Part shown: in pieces, positions 10,331-18,242 of the stretch
Layout of the letters: each line of letters begins with the position of its first letter
Numbering within the stretch: the first letter of the stretch is position 1
DNA from: Arthrobacter oryzae
Lineage (GTDB): Bacteria > Actinomycetota > Actinomycetes > Actinomycetales > Micrococcaceae
Assembly (NCBI RefSeq): GCF_003634095.1
Contig: NZ_RBIR01000001.1
Span: forward strand, 1-64,000
Direction of reading: 5' to 3'
Length of the DNA stretch: 64,000 nt
The notes under the pieces: generated by a model
What the model saw: only the letters and a program-made list of their open reading frames with translations
What the model was told of the DNA's origin: nothing
Databases searched by the model: none
Position numbers and translations under genes: made by a program

Positions 10331-10369
10331 AAAGACCTTTCTGGGGAATCGTGGGACAGCGGCCGGGGC

Positions 10370-11305
10370 CTAGCCGCGGATGTCGTCGTACAGCACGGTG
10401 GAGATGTAGCGCTCACCAAAGTCGCACACAACAGCAACAATGAGTTTACCGGCGTTCTCCGGGCGTTTGGCGAGCTCCAGGGCCGCCCAGACGATCGCGC
10501 CGGAGGAAATGCCGCCCAGGATGCCTTCCTTGATGCCCAGATCGCGGGCCACGCGGACGGAATCCTCCAGCGTGGCGTCTATGACCTCGTCGTAGACGTT
10601 GGTGTCGAGGATTTCGGGGACGAAGTTCGCGCCGAGGCCCTGGATCTTGTGCGGGCCCGGGGCGCCGCCGTTGAGGATGGGGGAGTCCTTCGGCTCGACG
10701 GCGATGATCTGGACGTCGGGGTTGCGTTCCTTAAGGACCTGTCCGACGCCTGTGACGGTGCCGCCGGTGCCGACGCCGGCGACGAAGATGTCCACCTTGC
10801 CGTTGGTGTCCGTCCAGATCTCCTCGGCGGTGGTGCGGCGGTGGACCTCGGGATTGGCCTCGTTGGCGAACTGCTGGGCCCAGATGGAGTTCTCCGTGTT
10901 GGCCACGATCTCCTGGGCCTTCTCAACGGCGCCGCGCATGCCCTCGGAGCCGGGGGTCAGGACGATCTCCGCGCCGTACGCGCGCAGCATGACCCGGCGC
11001 TCGGTGGACATGGTCTCCGGCATGGTCAGGATGACCTTGTAGCCGCGGGCCGCGCCCACCATGGCCAGGGCGATTCCGGTGTTGCCGGACGTGCCTTCAA
11101 CAATGGTCCCGCCGGGCTTGAGGGCACCGGACTTCTCAGCGGCATCAACGATGGCGACGCCGATCCGGTCCTTGACGCTGTTGGCCGGGTTGTAGAACTC
11201 CAGCTTGACGGCCACGGTGGCGTCAAGGCCTTCGGTCAGCCGGTTCAGCCGGACCAGCGGAGTTCCGCCCACCAGCTGGGTTACATCGTCATAGATCGGT
11301 GCCAT
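10370..11305 (-). CDS. cysK: Cysteine synthase A (O-acetylserine sulfhydrylase)
   Basis: A 311-residue PLP enzyme that converts O-acetylserine and sulfide to cysteine. The PLP lysine is K45 in [11 protein letters not shown]. The substrate loop is TSGNTG (about 70-75), the phosphate-binding loop [12 protein letters not shown] is near 175-186, and SSGA follows near 266. Length and motif order match CysK rather than CysM. It is the first gene of a cysK-cysE operon. Cysteine made here would feed both protein synthesis and mycothiol, the major actinobacterial thiol. The short 65-base gap to msrA upstream must carry the promoter; no operator was recognised there. Confidence 0.97.
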   Translation of the reverse strand: MAPIYDDVTQLVGGTPLVRLNRLTEGLDATVAVKLEFYNPANSVKDRIGVAIVDAAEKSGALKPGGTIVEGTSGNTGIALAMVGAARGYKVILTMPETMSTERRVMLRAYGAEIVLTPGSEGMRGAVEKAQEIVANTENSIWAQQFANEANPEVHRRTTAEEIWTDTNGKVDIFVAGVGTGGTVTGVGQVLKERNPDVQIIAVEPKDSPILNGGAPGPHKIQGLGANFVPEILDTNVYDEVIDATLEDSVRVARDLGIKEGILGGISSGAIVWAALELAKRPENAGKLIVAVVCDFGERYISTVLYDDIRG

Positions 11306-11370
11306 GTATGTATGCCTGTCTTTGAAGAGGGTTGACTTCGGTCAGCCTAACGAGCGCCTGCTGACCCTAG

Positions 11371-11895
11371 CTAAGCATTAAGCCATGCAGAGTAATATTT
11401 CCTCGCCTTGGCCAGTTTTGGGTTGATGATCACCTGGCAGTAGCCCTGCTCCGGGTATTTGGCGAAGTAGTCCTGGTGGATTTCCTCGGCCACATGGAAT
11501 TTCGGCAGCCGGCTGACCTCCGTGACGATCGGGTGGCGCCACAGGGCCTGGTTCCGTTCGATCGCTTCCTCGAACAGGATCTTTTCCTCGGTGGTCTCGT
11601 AGAACATCGAGGAGCGGTACTGGGTCCCGACGTCGTAGCCCTGGCGGTTCAGCGTGGTGGGGTCGTGGAGGGCGAAGAACATGTCCAGGATGACCTCCGC
11701 CGGGATGATGTCCTCGTCGAACGTCACTGCCACCACCTCGGCATGGCCTGTGGTCCCCGAGCACACGGAGTAGTAGTCGGGGTTGCGGTCGTGGCCTCCC
11801 GTGTAGCCCGAAACGACCGAGCTGACGCCCGTGGTTTTCTGGTAGACGGCGTCGAGGCACCAGAAGCAGCCTCCGCCGAGGACAAAAGTTTTCAT
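11371..11895 (-). CDS. msrA: Peptide-methionine (S)-S-oxide reductase
   Basis: A 174-residue cytoplasmic repair enzyme that reduces S-methionine sulfoxide. The catalytic motif GCFWC is at residues 9-13, with C10 as nucleophile, followed by the family segments GYTGGHDRNPDY, GHAEVVAVTFD and HDPTTLNRQGYDVGTQYRS. A further Cys lies near residue 153 in GYCQVIINPK and could act in disulfide recycling. The protein is complete and of normal length. It is upstream of cysK and on the same strand, with 65 bases between. Confidence 0.96.
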   Translation of the reverse strand: MKTFVLGGGCFWCLDAVYQKTTGVSSVVSGYTGGHDRNPDYYSVCSGTTGHAEVVAVTFDEDIIPAEVILDMFFALHDPTTLNRQGYDVGTQYRSSMFYETTEEKILFEEAIERNQALWRHPIVTEVSRLPKFHVAEEIHQDYFAKYPEQGYCQVIINPKLAKARKYYSAWLNA

Positions 11896-11994
11896 GATCT
11901 CTTCAATGGTTCAACAGCTCCGATGATTCCCCAGCCACCTTACGAGACTCTTACGAGTGACAGGGCCGGCCGCGGATAGGGTAAAAATGGGGGT

Positions 11995-12906
11995 ATGGAA
12001 CCTGTGAACACCGCTGTTTCAGCCGAGTCCGACGCCGCCGACGCCGATTCCGGCACCGGGGAGGCGCCCGCGGCCGTGACGTTGGGGACGATCCAGCTTG
12101 CGGTGGAGGAACTCTGGCCCGAATCGCTGGCCGAGGACTGGGACGAGGTGGGCCTTGTCGCGGGACACCCGAATGCCGAGGTGACCAGGATCCTGTTCGC
12201 AGTCGATCCGACCACCGCGGTGATCGAGGAAGCCATCGACTTCGGCGCCGAGCTGCTCATCACCCATCATCCGCTGCTGCTCAAGGGAGTGACGAGCGTC
12301 GCCGCGAACACGGCCAAGGGCAAGGCCGTGCACCGCCTCATCGAGTCCGGGACCGCGCTGATGACGGTGCATACCAACGGTGACTCCGCCGTCGGAGGCG
12401 TCTCCGATGTCCTGGCCGACGCCCTGGGACTGCAGAACGTGGCCCCGCTGACGCCAGCCGCGAACGGGCTCCCCGAGGAAGGCATCGGCCGGGTCGGCGA
12501 GCTCGACGAGGTTTTGACCCTGGGCGATTTCGCGGCCCGCGTGTTCGGCATCCTGCCCTCCGTGGCCGGGGGCGTCCGCGTGTCCGGGGACCGGGACGGG
12601 CTGGTCCGGCGAGTGGCCGTCTGCGGCGGCGCCGGCGACTCGCTCTTCGGCCAGGTGCGGGCCAGCAACGCCGACGTCTACCTGACAGCGGATCTGCGCC
12701 ACCACCCGGCGTCCGAAGCGCGCGAGGCGGCCGTCAATGACCGGCCCTACCTGATTGACGTCTCACACTTCGCCAGCGAATGGCTGTGGCTCCCTGCCGC
12801 CGCCGAGGCGCTGGGCAATGTCCTCGCCGATCAGGGGCACGACGTCGAGATCCGGGTCAGCACCACCAACAGCGACCCGTGGGACTTCATACTGACTCCG
12901 GGCTAA
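11995..12906 (+). CDS. Nif3-like dinuclear metal centre protein
   Basis: A 303-residue member of the Nif3/YbgI/GTP-cyclohydrolase-I-type-2 family, which forms hexameric toroids with a dimetal site; the reaction is unresolved. Metal-ligand motifs are visible: LLITHHPLLLKG (about 83-94), VHTNGDSA (about 123-130) and, near the C-terminus, DVSHFASEW with the late His/Glu ligands. An acidic, disordered 25-residue N-terminus precedes the fold. ATG 11995 is the natural start, though the ribosome binding site is weak. It is followed by the coiled-coil/zinc-ribbon protein, the same neighbour it has in many Actinobacteria. Confidence 0.92.
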   Translation: MEPVNTAVSAESDAADADSGTGEAPAAVTLGTIQLAVEELWPESLAEDWDEVGLVAGHPNAEVTRILFAVDPTTAVIEEAIDFGAELLITHHPLLLKGVTSVAANTAKGKAVHRLIESGTALMTVHTNGDSAVGGVSDVLADALGLQNVAPLTPAANGLPEEGIGRVGELDEVLTLGDFAARVFGILPSVAGGVRVSGDRDGLVRRVAVCGGAGDSLFGQVRASNADVYLTADLRHHPASEAREAAVNDRPYLIDVSHFASEWLWLPAAAEALGNVLADQGHDVEIRVSTTNSDPWDFILTPG

Positions 12907-12911
12907 GCCTG

Positions 12912-12957
12912 GCGTGCGAGGGGCCCCGGGTGAGCGTAGCGAGGCCGGGGAGCACGC
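12912..12957 (+). terminator. Imperfect inverted repeat after the Nif3-like gene
   Basis: GCGTGC (12912-12917) pairs with GCACGC (12952-12957) and, inside it, CCCCGG (12924-12929) pairs with CCGGGG (12945-12950). It lies six bases after the stop codon, which suggests an I-shaped terminator without a T tract. The loop GTGAGCGTAGCGAGG is a sequence often found in dispersed actinobacterial repeats. Confidence 0.45.
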
Positions 12958-13029
12958 TAGGCGCTAGAGTCTAGTAAGCGCCGGTACGGTGCCCGGCTCC
13001 GGCCGGAAGGGAACAAGCGGAGGTAAATA

Positions 13030-13767
13030 GTGGCCAAGGCAGCACCGGCGGAACAGTTGAAGTTGCTCGAATTGCAGGGACTCGATGCCAAGCTCAAGTC
13101 CCTGTCCAACCGCCGCCGCAGCCTTGAAAGCGACTCCCGGATCACCGACCTGGAGGCGGCGCTCAGCGTGGCCAACGGCGAACTTGGCGCCGCCAAAGTG
13201 GCCGTCCACGACGCCGAACTCGAGCTCAAGCGCTCAGAGGCCGACGTCGAGCAAGTAGCCTCCCGGATCGTGCGCGACGAGGCCAAGCTCAACAGCGGCA
13301 CGGGCCTGTCCAAGGACCTCGTCGCCCTGCAGCGCGACCTCGTCTCCCTCAACAAGCGCCGCTCCGACCTCGAAGACGTCGAGCTCGAAGTCCTGGAACG
13401 GCTCGATTCACTCCGCGCCCGGCAGGCCGCGCAGCAGCAGATCGTCGACGATATCCAGGGCTCCTTCGGCTCCATCCGCGCGGAACTGGACGAGCAGCTC
13501 GCCGAGATCGCCGCCGAGGCCGCCGTGGTGCGCGGGCAGCGTGCCGAGTTCGCCGCGGGACTCGACGCCGGAATGCTGGCCGTCTACGAGAAGACCCTGG
13601 CCAAGCGCGGCGTGGGCGCGGCGCGGCTGTTCCACGGCACCTCGGAGGGATCCGGCATGCAGCTCAGCCCGGGTGACCTCGCCGAGATCAAAGCCGCGGC
13701 CGAGGACGACATCGTTTTTTGCCCGGACTCCGGCTGCATCCTGGTCCGCTCGTCCGAGTGGGCCTGA
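13030..13767 (+). CDS. Coiled-coil protein with degenerate C-terminal zinc ribbon (CT398/zf-RING_7 type)
   Basis: A 245-residue protein. Residues about 10-185 are heptad-rich, charged coiled coil (ELELKRSEADVEQVASRIV, DLVSLNKRRSDLEDVELEVLERL). The C-terminus is the zinc-ribbon region, but only the last pair of cysteines (FCPDSGCILVR, about 231-236) remains; the position of the first Cys pair reads GTSEGSGMQL. The family is thought to act as an adaptor or scaffold; no enzymatic role is known. The GTG at 13030 follows GGAGG with good spacing. It lies downstream of the Nif3-like gene on the same strand, but a hairpin separates them. Confidence 0.85.
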   Translation: MAKAAPAEQLKLLELQGLDAKLKSLSNRRRSLESDSRITDLEAALSVANGELGAAKVAVHDAELELKRSEADVEQVASRIVRDEAKLNSGTGLSKDLVALQRDLVSLNKRRSDLEDVELEVLERLDSLRARQAAQQQIVDDIQGSFGSIRAELDEQLAEIAAEAAVVRGQRAEFAAGLDAGMLAVYEKTLAKRGVGAARLFHGTSEGSGMQLSPGDLAEIKAAAEDDIVFCPDSGCILVRSSEWA

Positions 13768-13857
13768 CCACCCGACTGACGCGCAGCTGCGGCCGTTTCA
13801 AGCAATCGCAACGGCAGTCACTGCGTCCGTGGGAAAGACGCCTAACCAGGGAGGATC

Positions 13858-14622
13858 CTAACCAGGCAGGATGATGTTCAGGGTGTGCGGCTTCCGGGCC
13901 GTGCCGCCGACCAGTTCCGCCGGCCACTTCTCGGCCGCCGCCTTCTGCAGCTGGGCCGGGGTTTGGGGGGCCTTGCCCCTGCGGCTGAGCAAGTGCCGTG
14001 CCAGCTCGCCGCGGGTGTGCTTGGCAAAGTGGCTGACCACCTTGCGCACCCCGGCCGTCTCGGTGAAGACGTTCACGGCCACCGTCTGCTCCGGTGGGGG
14101 AGTCCAGGCCGCGGCGTACGTGCTGGACCGGCAGTCCACCAACAGCTCGCCCCCCGTGGCCGCAGCCAGGGCATCGTTCAGTAGCGGCTTCCAGAACGAG
14201 GCGAGGCGCCCGACGTCGGGCAGCGAGGTCGCCATCGACAGCCGGTACGCAGGCACCCGGTCGGCGAAGCGGATGGCGCCCCAGAGCGCGGAAACCACCA
14301 GCACGGAATTGTCTGCCTTCGTCCGTTGCGCCCGGGTCAGGGAGTCGTAGCCGAGGGCGTCATAGAGCACACCGGAGTAAACCTGGTGGGCCGGGGCGGC
14401 AGGTTCGGCGTGCAGGCGGGTGTTGCGTTCGACGTCGGCACTCAGGGAGGGGCCGACGCCCAGCAGCGCCAGCGCGTCCTCGTGGGCACTGATCGTGCCG
14501 AGCGCGTCAAGGACCTTGGCCCGGGCACTGTTGAGGGCGGGAAAACTCAGGGTGGTCCAGTCGGCGGCGTCCCCGCCGGTCGCGGGGGTCTTGCCCTCCG
14601 AGGGCGGCAGCAGAATTAGCAC
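13858..14622 (-). CDS. yaaA: YaaA/DUF328 family peroxide stress protein
   Basis: A 254-residue member of the YaaA (DUF328, UPF0246) family, DNA-binding proteins that limit free iron and protect against peroxide damage in E. coli. It begins with the diagnostic LILLPPSEGKT. Other family segments are YSGVLYDALGYDSL, SALWGAIRFADRVPAYRLSM, DCRSSTYAAAW and VVSHFAKHTRGELARHLL. The start is GTG 14622. It converges with the coiled-coil/zinc-ribbon gene, with 90 bases between. The peroxide role is from the E. coli homologue and is not proven in Actinobacteria. Confidence 0.92.
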   Translation of the reverse strand: MLILLPPSEGKTPATGGDAADWTTLSFPALNSARAKVLDALGTISAHEDALALLGVGPSLSADVERNTRLHAEPAAPAHQVYSGVLYDALGYDSLTRAQRTKADNSVLVVSALWGAIRFADRVPAYRLSMATSLPDVGRLASFWKPLLNDALAAATGGELLVDCRSSTYAAAWTPPPEQTVAVNVFTETAGVRKVVSHFAKHTRGELARHLLSRRGKAPQTPAQLQKAAAEKWPAELVGGTARKPHTLNIILPG

Positions 14623-14724
14623 CGTACGATCTTACCGGCGGCGGCCCGTCGGGCCGGCGCCCAGGCCGGAGCCGACGAGGAGGGGCAGGGCGTCGGCCGG
14701 CAGCATGCGCCCGTCCACGTGACG

Positions 14725-15648
14725 CTACGCGGCTTTGGCCGGCGGGTTCGTCGGGGCCGTCGGTGGTGCTGCCGGCGCGGGTGCCGTTACTGCTGCCGGC
14801 GCTGGTGCCGTTACTTCTGGTGCTCCCGGCGCTGGTGCTGTAACTGCTGCTGCCGCCGCCATCCCTGCCTTGGCCGCCTGGGCCTCGCGCGTCAGGAAGG
14901 TGCCCAGCTCCGCAATGGTGCTCATGAGCGGCGCGGGGAAGACGACGGTTGAGTTCTTGTCCACCCCGATCTCCACGAGGGACTGAAGGTTCCGCAGTTG
15001 CAGGGCGACGGGATGGGCCATCATTGTGTCGGAGGCCTGGCCGAGCGCCACGGCCGCGATCGCCTCGCCTTCGGCCGAGATGATCTTGGCCCGCTTCTCC
15101 CGCTCGGCCTCCGCCTGCCGGGCCATGGCCCGCTTCATGCTGTCCGGGAGTTGAATGTCCTTGAGTTCGACCAGGGTCACTTCGACGCCCCATTCCAGGG
15201 TCAGGGCGTCCAGGATCTGCCGGATGTCGGTGTTGATGCGCTCGGTTTCGGAGAGCGTCTGGTCAAGGCTGTGCTGGCCGACGACTTTCCGCAATGTGGT
15301 CTGGGCGATCTGGTTGATGGCTGCGGCCACATCTTCGATCGCCACGACGGACTTCACGGCGTCGATCACCCGGTAGTAGGCCACCGCCGAGATGTCGACG
15401 CTGACGTTGTCCTGGGTGATGATGCCTTGGGACTGGATCGGCATTGTCACTATTCGCAGACTGACGAGCTGAAGCCGGTCCACCACCGGGATGATGAACC
15501 GCAGGCCCGGCATCCGGACCGCGACCACCCGGCCGAGCCGGAACAGGACGCCTTGTTCGTACTGGCGCACAATTTTGATCGACATCCTGGCCAGAATGAG
15601 TACCAGGACAATGACGAGCAGCCAGCTGATGATGGCGGTCCAGTTCAC
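14725..15648 (-). CDS. SPFH/Band 7 domain membrane protein (slipin)
   Basis: A 307-residue stomatin-like protein. One hydrophobic anchor lies at residues 3-22 (WTAIISWLLVIVLVLILA), followed by the Band 7 domain (QYEQGVLFRLGRVVAVRMPG to KRAMARQAEAEREKRAKIISAEGEA) and a helical region. The last 50 residues are an Ala/Pro-rich tail of repeated APA-type units, unusual for slipins and probably disordered. Such proteins form membrane rings that organise microdomains. GTG 15648 is chosen because GGAAG lies eight bases upstream and because the frame further upstream overlaps the rnpB region. It precedes yaaA on the same strand. Confidence 0.9.
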   Translation of the reverse strand: MNWTAIISWLLVIVLVLILARMSIKIVRQYEQGVLFRLGRVVAVRMPGLRFIIPVVDRLQLVSLRIVTMPIQSQGIITQDNVSVDISAVAYYRVIDAVKSVVAIEDVAAAINQIAQTTLRKVVGQHSLDQTLSETERINTDIRQILDALTLEWGVEVTLVELKDIQLPDSMKRAMARQAEAEREKRAKIISAEGEAIAAVALGQASDTMMAHPVALQLRNLQSLVEIGVDKNSTVVFPAPLMSTIAELGTFLTREAQAAKAGMAAAAAVTAPAPGAPEVTAPAPAAVTAPAPAAPPTAPTNPPAKAA

Positions 15649-15756
15649 GGCAATCGCTTCCTTACCTAGCAGGAATCTTGCTCCAATTCTCCCACCGGTC
15701 GGGTCAAATGGCCCCGGTGGGCCGGGGGCGGCGGGGGAGACCGTAGAATGAACAGC

Positions 15757-16153
15757 GGATGGGTTGACCAGGCGGCCGCGCGTCACGCAAGTGGCTCGAG
15801 GAACGTCCGGGCTCCGCAGAGCAGGGTGGTGGGTAACGCCCACTCGGGGTAACCCGCAGGCCAGTGCCACAGAGAACAGACCGCCTGCGTACGGCGTGTG
15901 CTTGCACAGGCCGCACGGCAGGTAAGGGTGAAACGGTGGTGTAAGAGACCACCAGCTTCCCGGGTGACCGGAAAGGCTAGGTAAACCCCACCCGGAGCAA
16001 GGCCAGACAGGGCACGATTGAGGGCTGCTCGCCCGAGTGCCCGGGTAGGCCGCTGGAGGGCGTCGGCAACGGCGTTCGTAGATGGATGGCCGCTACTCCC
16101 GCGCCGGCAACAGCGCGGGAACACAGAACCCGGCGTATCGGTCAACCCATCCA
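15757..16153 (+). ncRNA. rnpB: RNase P RNA (bacterial type A)
   Basis: The catalytic RNA that matures tRNA 5-prime ends. Stem P1 is perfect: GGATGGGTTGACC at the start pairs with GGTCAACCCATCC at 16140-16152. Inside are the conserved blocks GAGGAACGTCCGGGCTCC, the ACAGAGAACAGACCGCC region (P4/CR), GGGTGAAACGGTGGTGTAAGAG and ACAGAACCCGGCGTA near the 3-prime end. Length near 400 nt fits high-GC actinobacterial RNase P. No protein is encoded here; open frames on the other strand are shadows. Confidence 0.97.
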
Positions 16154-16345
16154 CTCACCCGGCGCGGAGCCTGTCCTCCCCGCCGTAAATACCCCGCCGT
16201 CATTGCGCGCCGTCAATCCGTGACGCATCCCGCCGGCCCGCCGGGGTTCCAGGCTGAATAAATGCTTGACATCGCCCCGGTGAATCCCGAGACTTCAATG
16301 AACGCTTCAAGTAGTGATGCATTCGGTGATGGTTGAGGAGTCATT

Positions 16346-18013
16346 GTGCCGAACGATGCAGCATTCGATTACGTGATTGCGGGAGGTGGCACTGGGGGCA
16401 GCGTCCTGGCCGGCAGGCTGAGCGAAGACCCGTCCGTTAGCGTCTTGCTGCTCGAGGCTGGCAGATCCGACCGCCATCCCTTCATCCATATGCCGGCGGG
16501 CTTCCCGAGGCTTAAGGGCGGCCCCTACCAGTGGGCGTACCAGAGCATCCCGCAAAAACACAGCAACGGCCGCAGCATCCCGCTCCCTCAGGGTCGCGGG
16601 CTAGGCGGCGGCGGATCCATCAATTCCCAGGTTTTCACCCGGGGGGTGGACGAGGACTACGACGGCTGGGTCGCGGACTACGGGTGCGAGGGCTGGTCCG
16701 CCGCCGAGATCTCCAAGTATTTCGTCCGCTCGGAGTCAAATTCGAGACTCTCCGGACCCCGCCACGGAACTCAAGGGCCCCTCGGCGTCTCAGACCCCCG
16801 GAGTCCGCACACGCTCTCGGCGGCATTCGTGCAGGCGGGCCAGGAGTTCGGGCTCCCCTTCAACAGCGATTTCAACGGCGCCAAGCAGCTCGGCGTCGGC
16901 TTCTACCAGACCACCACCAGGAACGGACGCCGGTGCAGCGCCGCCGTCGCCTATCTGAAACCCGCACGCAAGCGGCCGAACCTCGCAGTTCGGGTCAATG
17001 TGACCGTCTCCAAGGTGGTCATCAAGAATGGCCGCGCCGTCGGGGTCCAGGCGATCGAGGGCGGCGTTGAGCGAACCTACAGTGCACGGCGCGAGGTGAT
17101 CGTCGCCAGCGGTGCCTTTGGATCCCCGAAGTTGCTTCAGCTTTCAGGCATCGGCGACCCGGCTGACCTTGCGGCCGCCGGCATCGAGCTTCGCCATGCC
17201 TTGCCGGGCGTCGGGAAGAACCTGCAGGACCACCTGGACCTGGACATCATTTACGAACTAAAGGACGACCACAGTCTGGACCGGTTCAATCGCGTGCGCC
17301 CGGCCACTGTCCTGGCCGGGCTCGAGTACCTGGCGTTCCGCTCCGGACCGTTCGCGTCCAACCTGGTCGAGGCCGGTGGCTTCAGCCACGCCAACAAGGA
17401 CGAGAAGACTCCGGACCTGCAGTTCCACTTCCTGCCCGCGGCGAGGTCGGAGCCAGGCATAGTGTCCCTGCTGCCCGGATTCGGGGCGACACTGAACTCG
17501 TACTTCCTGCGCCCCCGCAGCCGGGGGACGGTCCGCGCCGCGTCGTCAGACCCCACGGCCGCACCGTTTATTGATCCGAATTTCCTTGCGGACGACTACG
17601 ATCTCGAGATAACGATCGCCGGCGTGCAGCAGAGTCGCCAGATCATGGAGCAGCCGTCGATGGGGGCCTTCATCAGGAAGGAGCACATCGGCGACGGCTC
17701 ACCGGTGACAACCCGCGACGAGTACGTGAAGTTTGTGCGCTCCTTCGGACGGACCTCCTACCACCCGGTGGGCACCTGCGCCATGGGCACCGCCGATAAT
17801 TCCGTCGTCTCGCCGCGGCTGAAGGTCCACGGGATCGAGGGGCTGCGCGTCGCCGACTCCTCGATCATGCCCCGTCTGATCAGTGCCAACACCCAGGCTC
17901 CCACCATCATGATCGCGGAAAAGGCCGTCGACATGATTCTCGAGGACGCCGCCGCGCTGACCGCCGGTGTGGGCCGCTTCGCCAGCCCCTCCAGGGCACC
18001 CGACCCCGTGTGA
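16346..18013 (+). CDS. GMC-family FAD-dependent oxidoreductase (choline dehydrogenase-like)
   Basis: A 555-residue flavoprotein oxidising an alcohol substrate. The FAD-binding GGGTGGSVLAGRLSE is at residues 13-27, the first GMC signature region PLPQGRGLGGGGSINSQ at about 80-95, and the second signature SGAFGSPKLLQLSGIGDP at about 254-270. The catalytic pair is His in SYHPVGTCAMG (about 473) and Asn in ANTQAPTIMI (about 516). The substrate cannot be fixed from sequence; there are no betaine genes nearby, so a choline role is not supported by context. GTG 16346 has GAGGAG six bases upstream. It is a single-gene unit ended by a strong terminator. Confidence 0.92.
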   Translation: MPNDAAFDYVIAGGGTGGSVLAGRLSEDPSVSVLLLEAGRSDRHPFIHMPAGFPRLKGGPYQWAYQSIPQKHSNGRSIPLPQGRGLGGGGSINSQVFTRGVDEDYDGWVADYGCEGWSAAEISKYFVRSESNSRLSGPRHGTQGPLGVSDPRSPHTLSAAFVQAGQEFGLPFNSDFNGAKQLGVGFYQTTTRNGRRCSAAVAYLKPARKRPNLAVRVNVTVSKVVIKNGRAVGVQAIEGGVERTYSARREVIVASGAFGSPKLLQLSGIGDPADLAAAGIELRHALPGVGKNLQDHLDLDIIYELKDDHSLDRFNRVRPATVLAGLEYLAFRSGPFASNLVEAGGFSHANKDEKTPDLQFHFLPAARSEPGIVSLLPGFGATLNSYFLRPRSRGTVRAASSDPTAAPFIDPNFLADDYDLEITIAGVQQSRQIMEQPSMGAFIRKEHIGDGSPVTTRDEYVKFVRSFGRTSYHPVGTCAMGTADNSVVSPRLKVHGIEGLRVADSSIMPRLISANTQAPTIMIAEKAVDMILEDAAALTAGVGRFASPSRAPDPV

Positions 18014-18086
18014 GTCATTTCACGCGTCACAGGCGCCAGGCGTGGTCGGGCCGCCCGTAGAATTGATGGTGAACGTAGAAGTTCTG

Positions 18087-18121
18087 CCGCCGGGTCTGCG
18101 TTCGCAGCCGGCGGTTTTCTT
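18087..18121 (+). terminator. Intrinsic terminator after the GMC oxidoreductase
   Basis: Stem CCGCCGG/CCGGCGG (18087-18093, 18108-18114) stacked on CTGCG/CGCAG, followed by TTTTCTTT. Confidence 0.85.
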
Positions 18122-18198
18122 TGCGCTTAGCGAGGCGCCCGGGGTGGACCGAATCCCCGCCGGCGCCCAGGTACCGGACACCCTCCGGCGGCCGACTT

Positions 18199-18220
18199 CC
18201 CCCTACGAGGACGTAGGGGG
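18199..18220 (+). promoter_or_regulatory. Perfect hairpin just upstream of the gapB ribosome binding site
   Basis: CCCCCTAC (18199-18206) and GTAGGGGG (18213-18220) are exactly complementary around a six-base loop GAGGAC. The 3-prime arm ends eight bases before the AGGAAGG (18229-18235) used by gapB, so it lies in the leader and could affect translation or mRNA stability. No regulator is known. Confidence 0.5.
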
Positions 18221-18242
18221 TGGATTTTAGGAAGGTAGTTCT

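Noticed and set aside
14630..14724. Short minus-strand frame reading VDGRMLPADALPLLVG between the slipin gene and yaaA.
   Set aside because: Looks somewhat protein-like but has only about 28 codons and no start signal; at most a remnant of a longer tail of the slipin gene.
15757..16153. Minus-strand open frames across this segment.
   Set aside because: The segment is the RNase P RNA gene with a perfect P1 stem.
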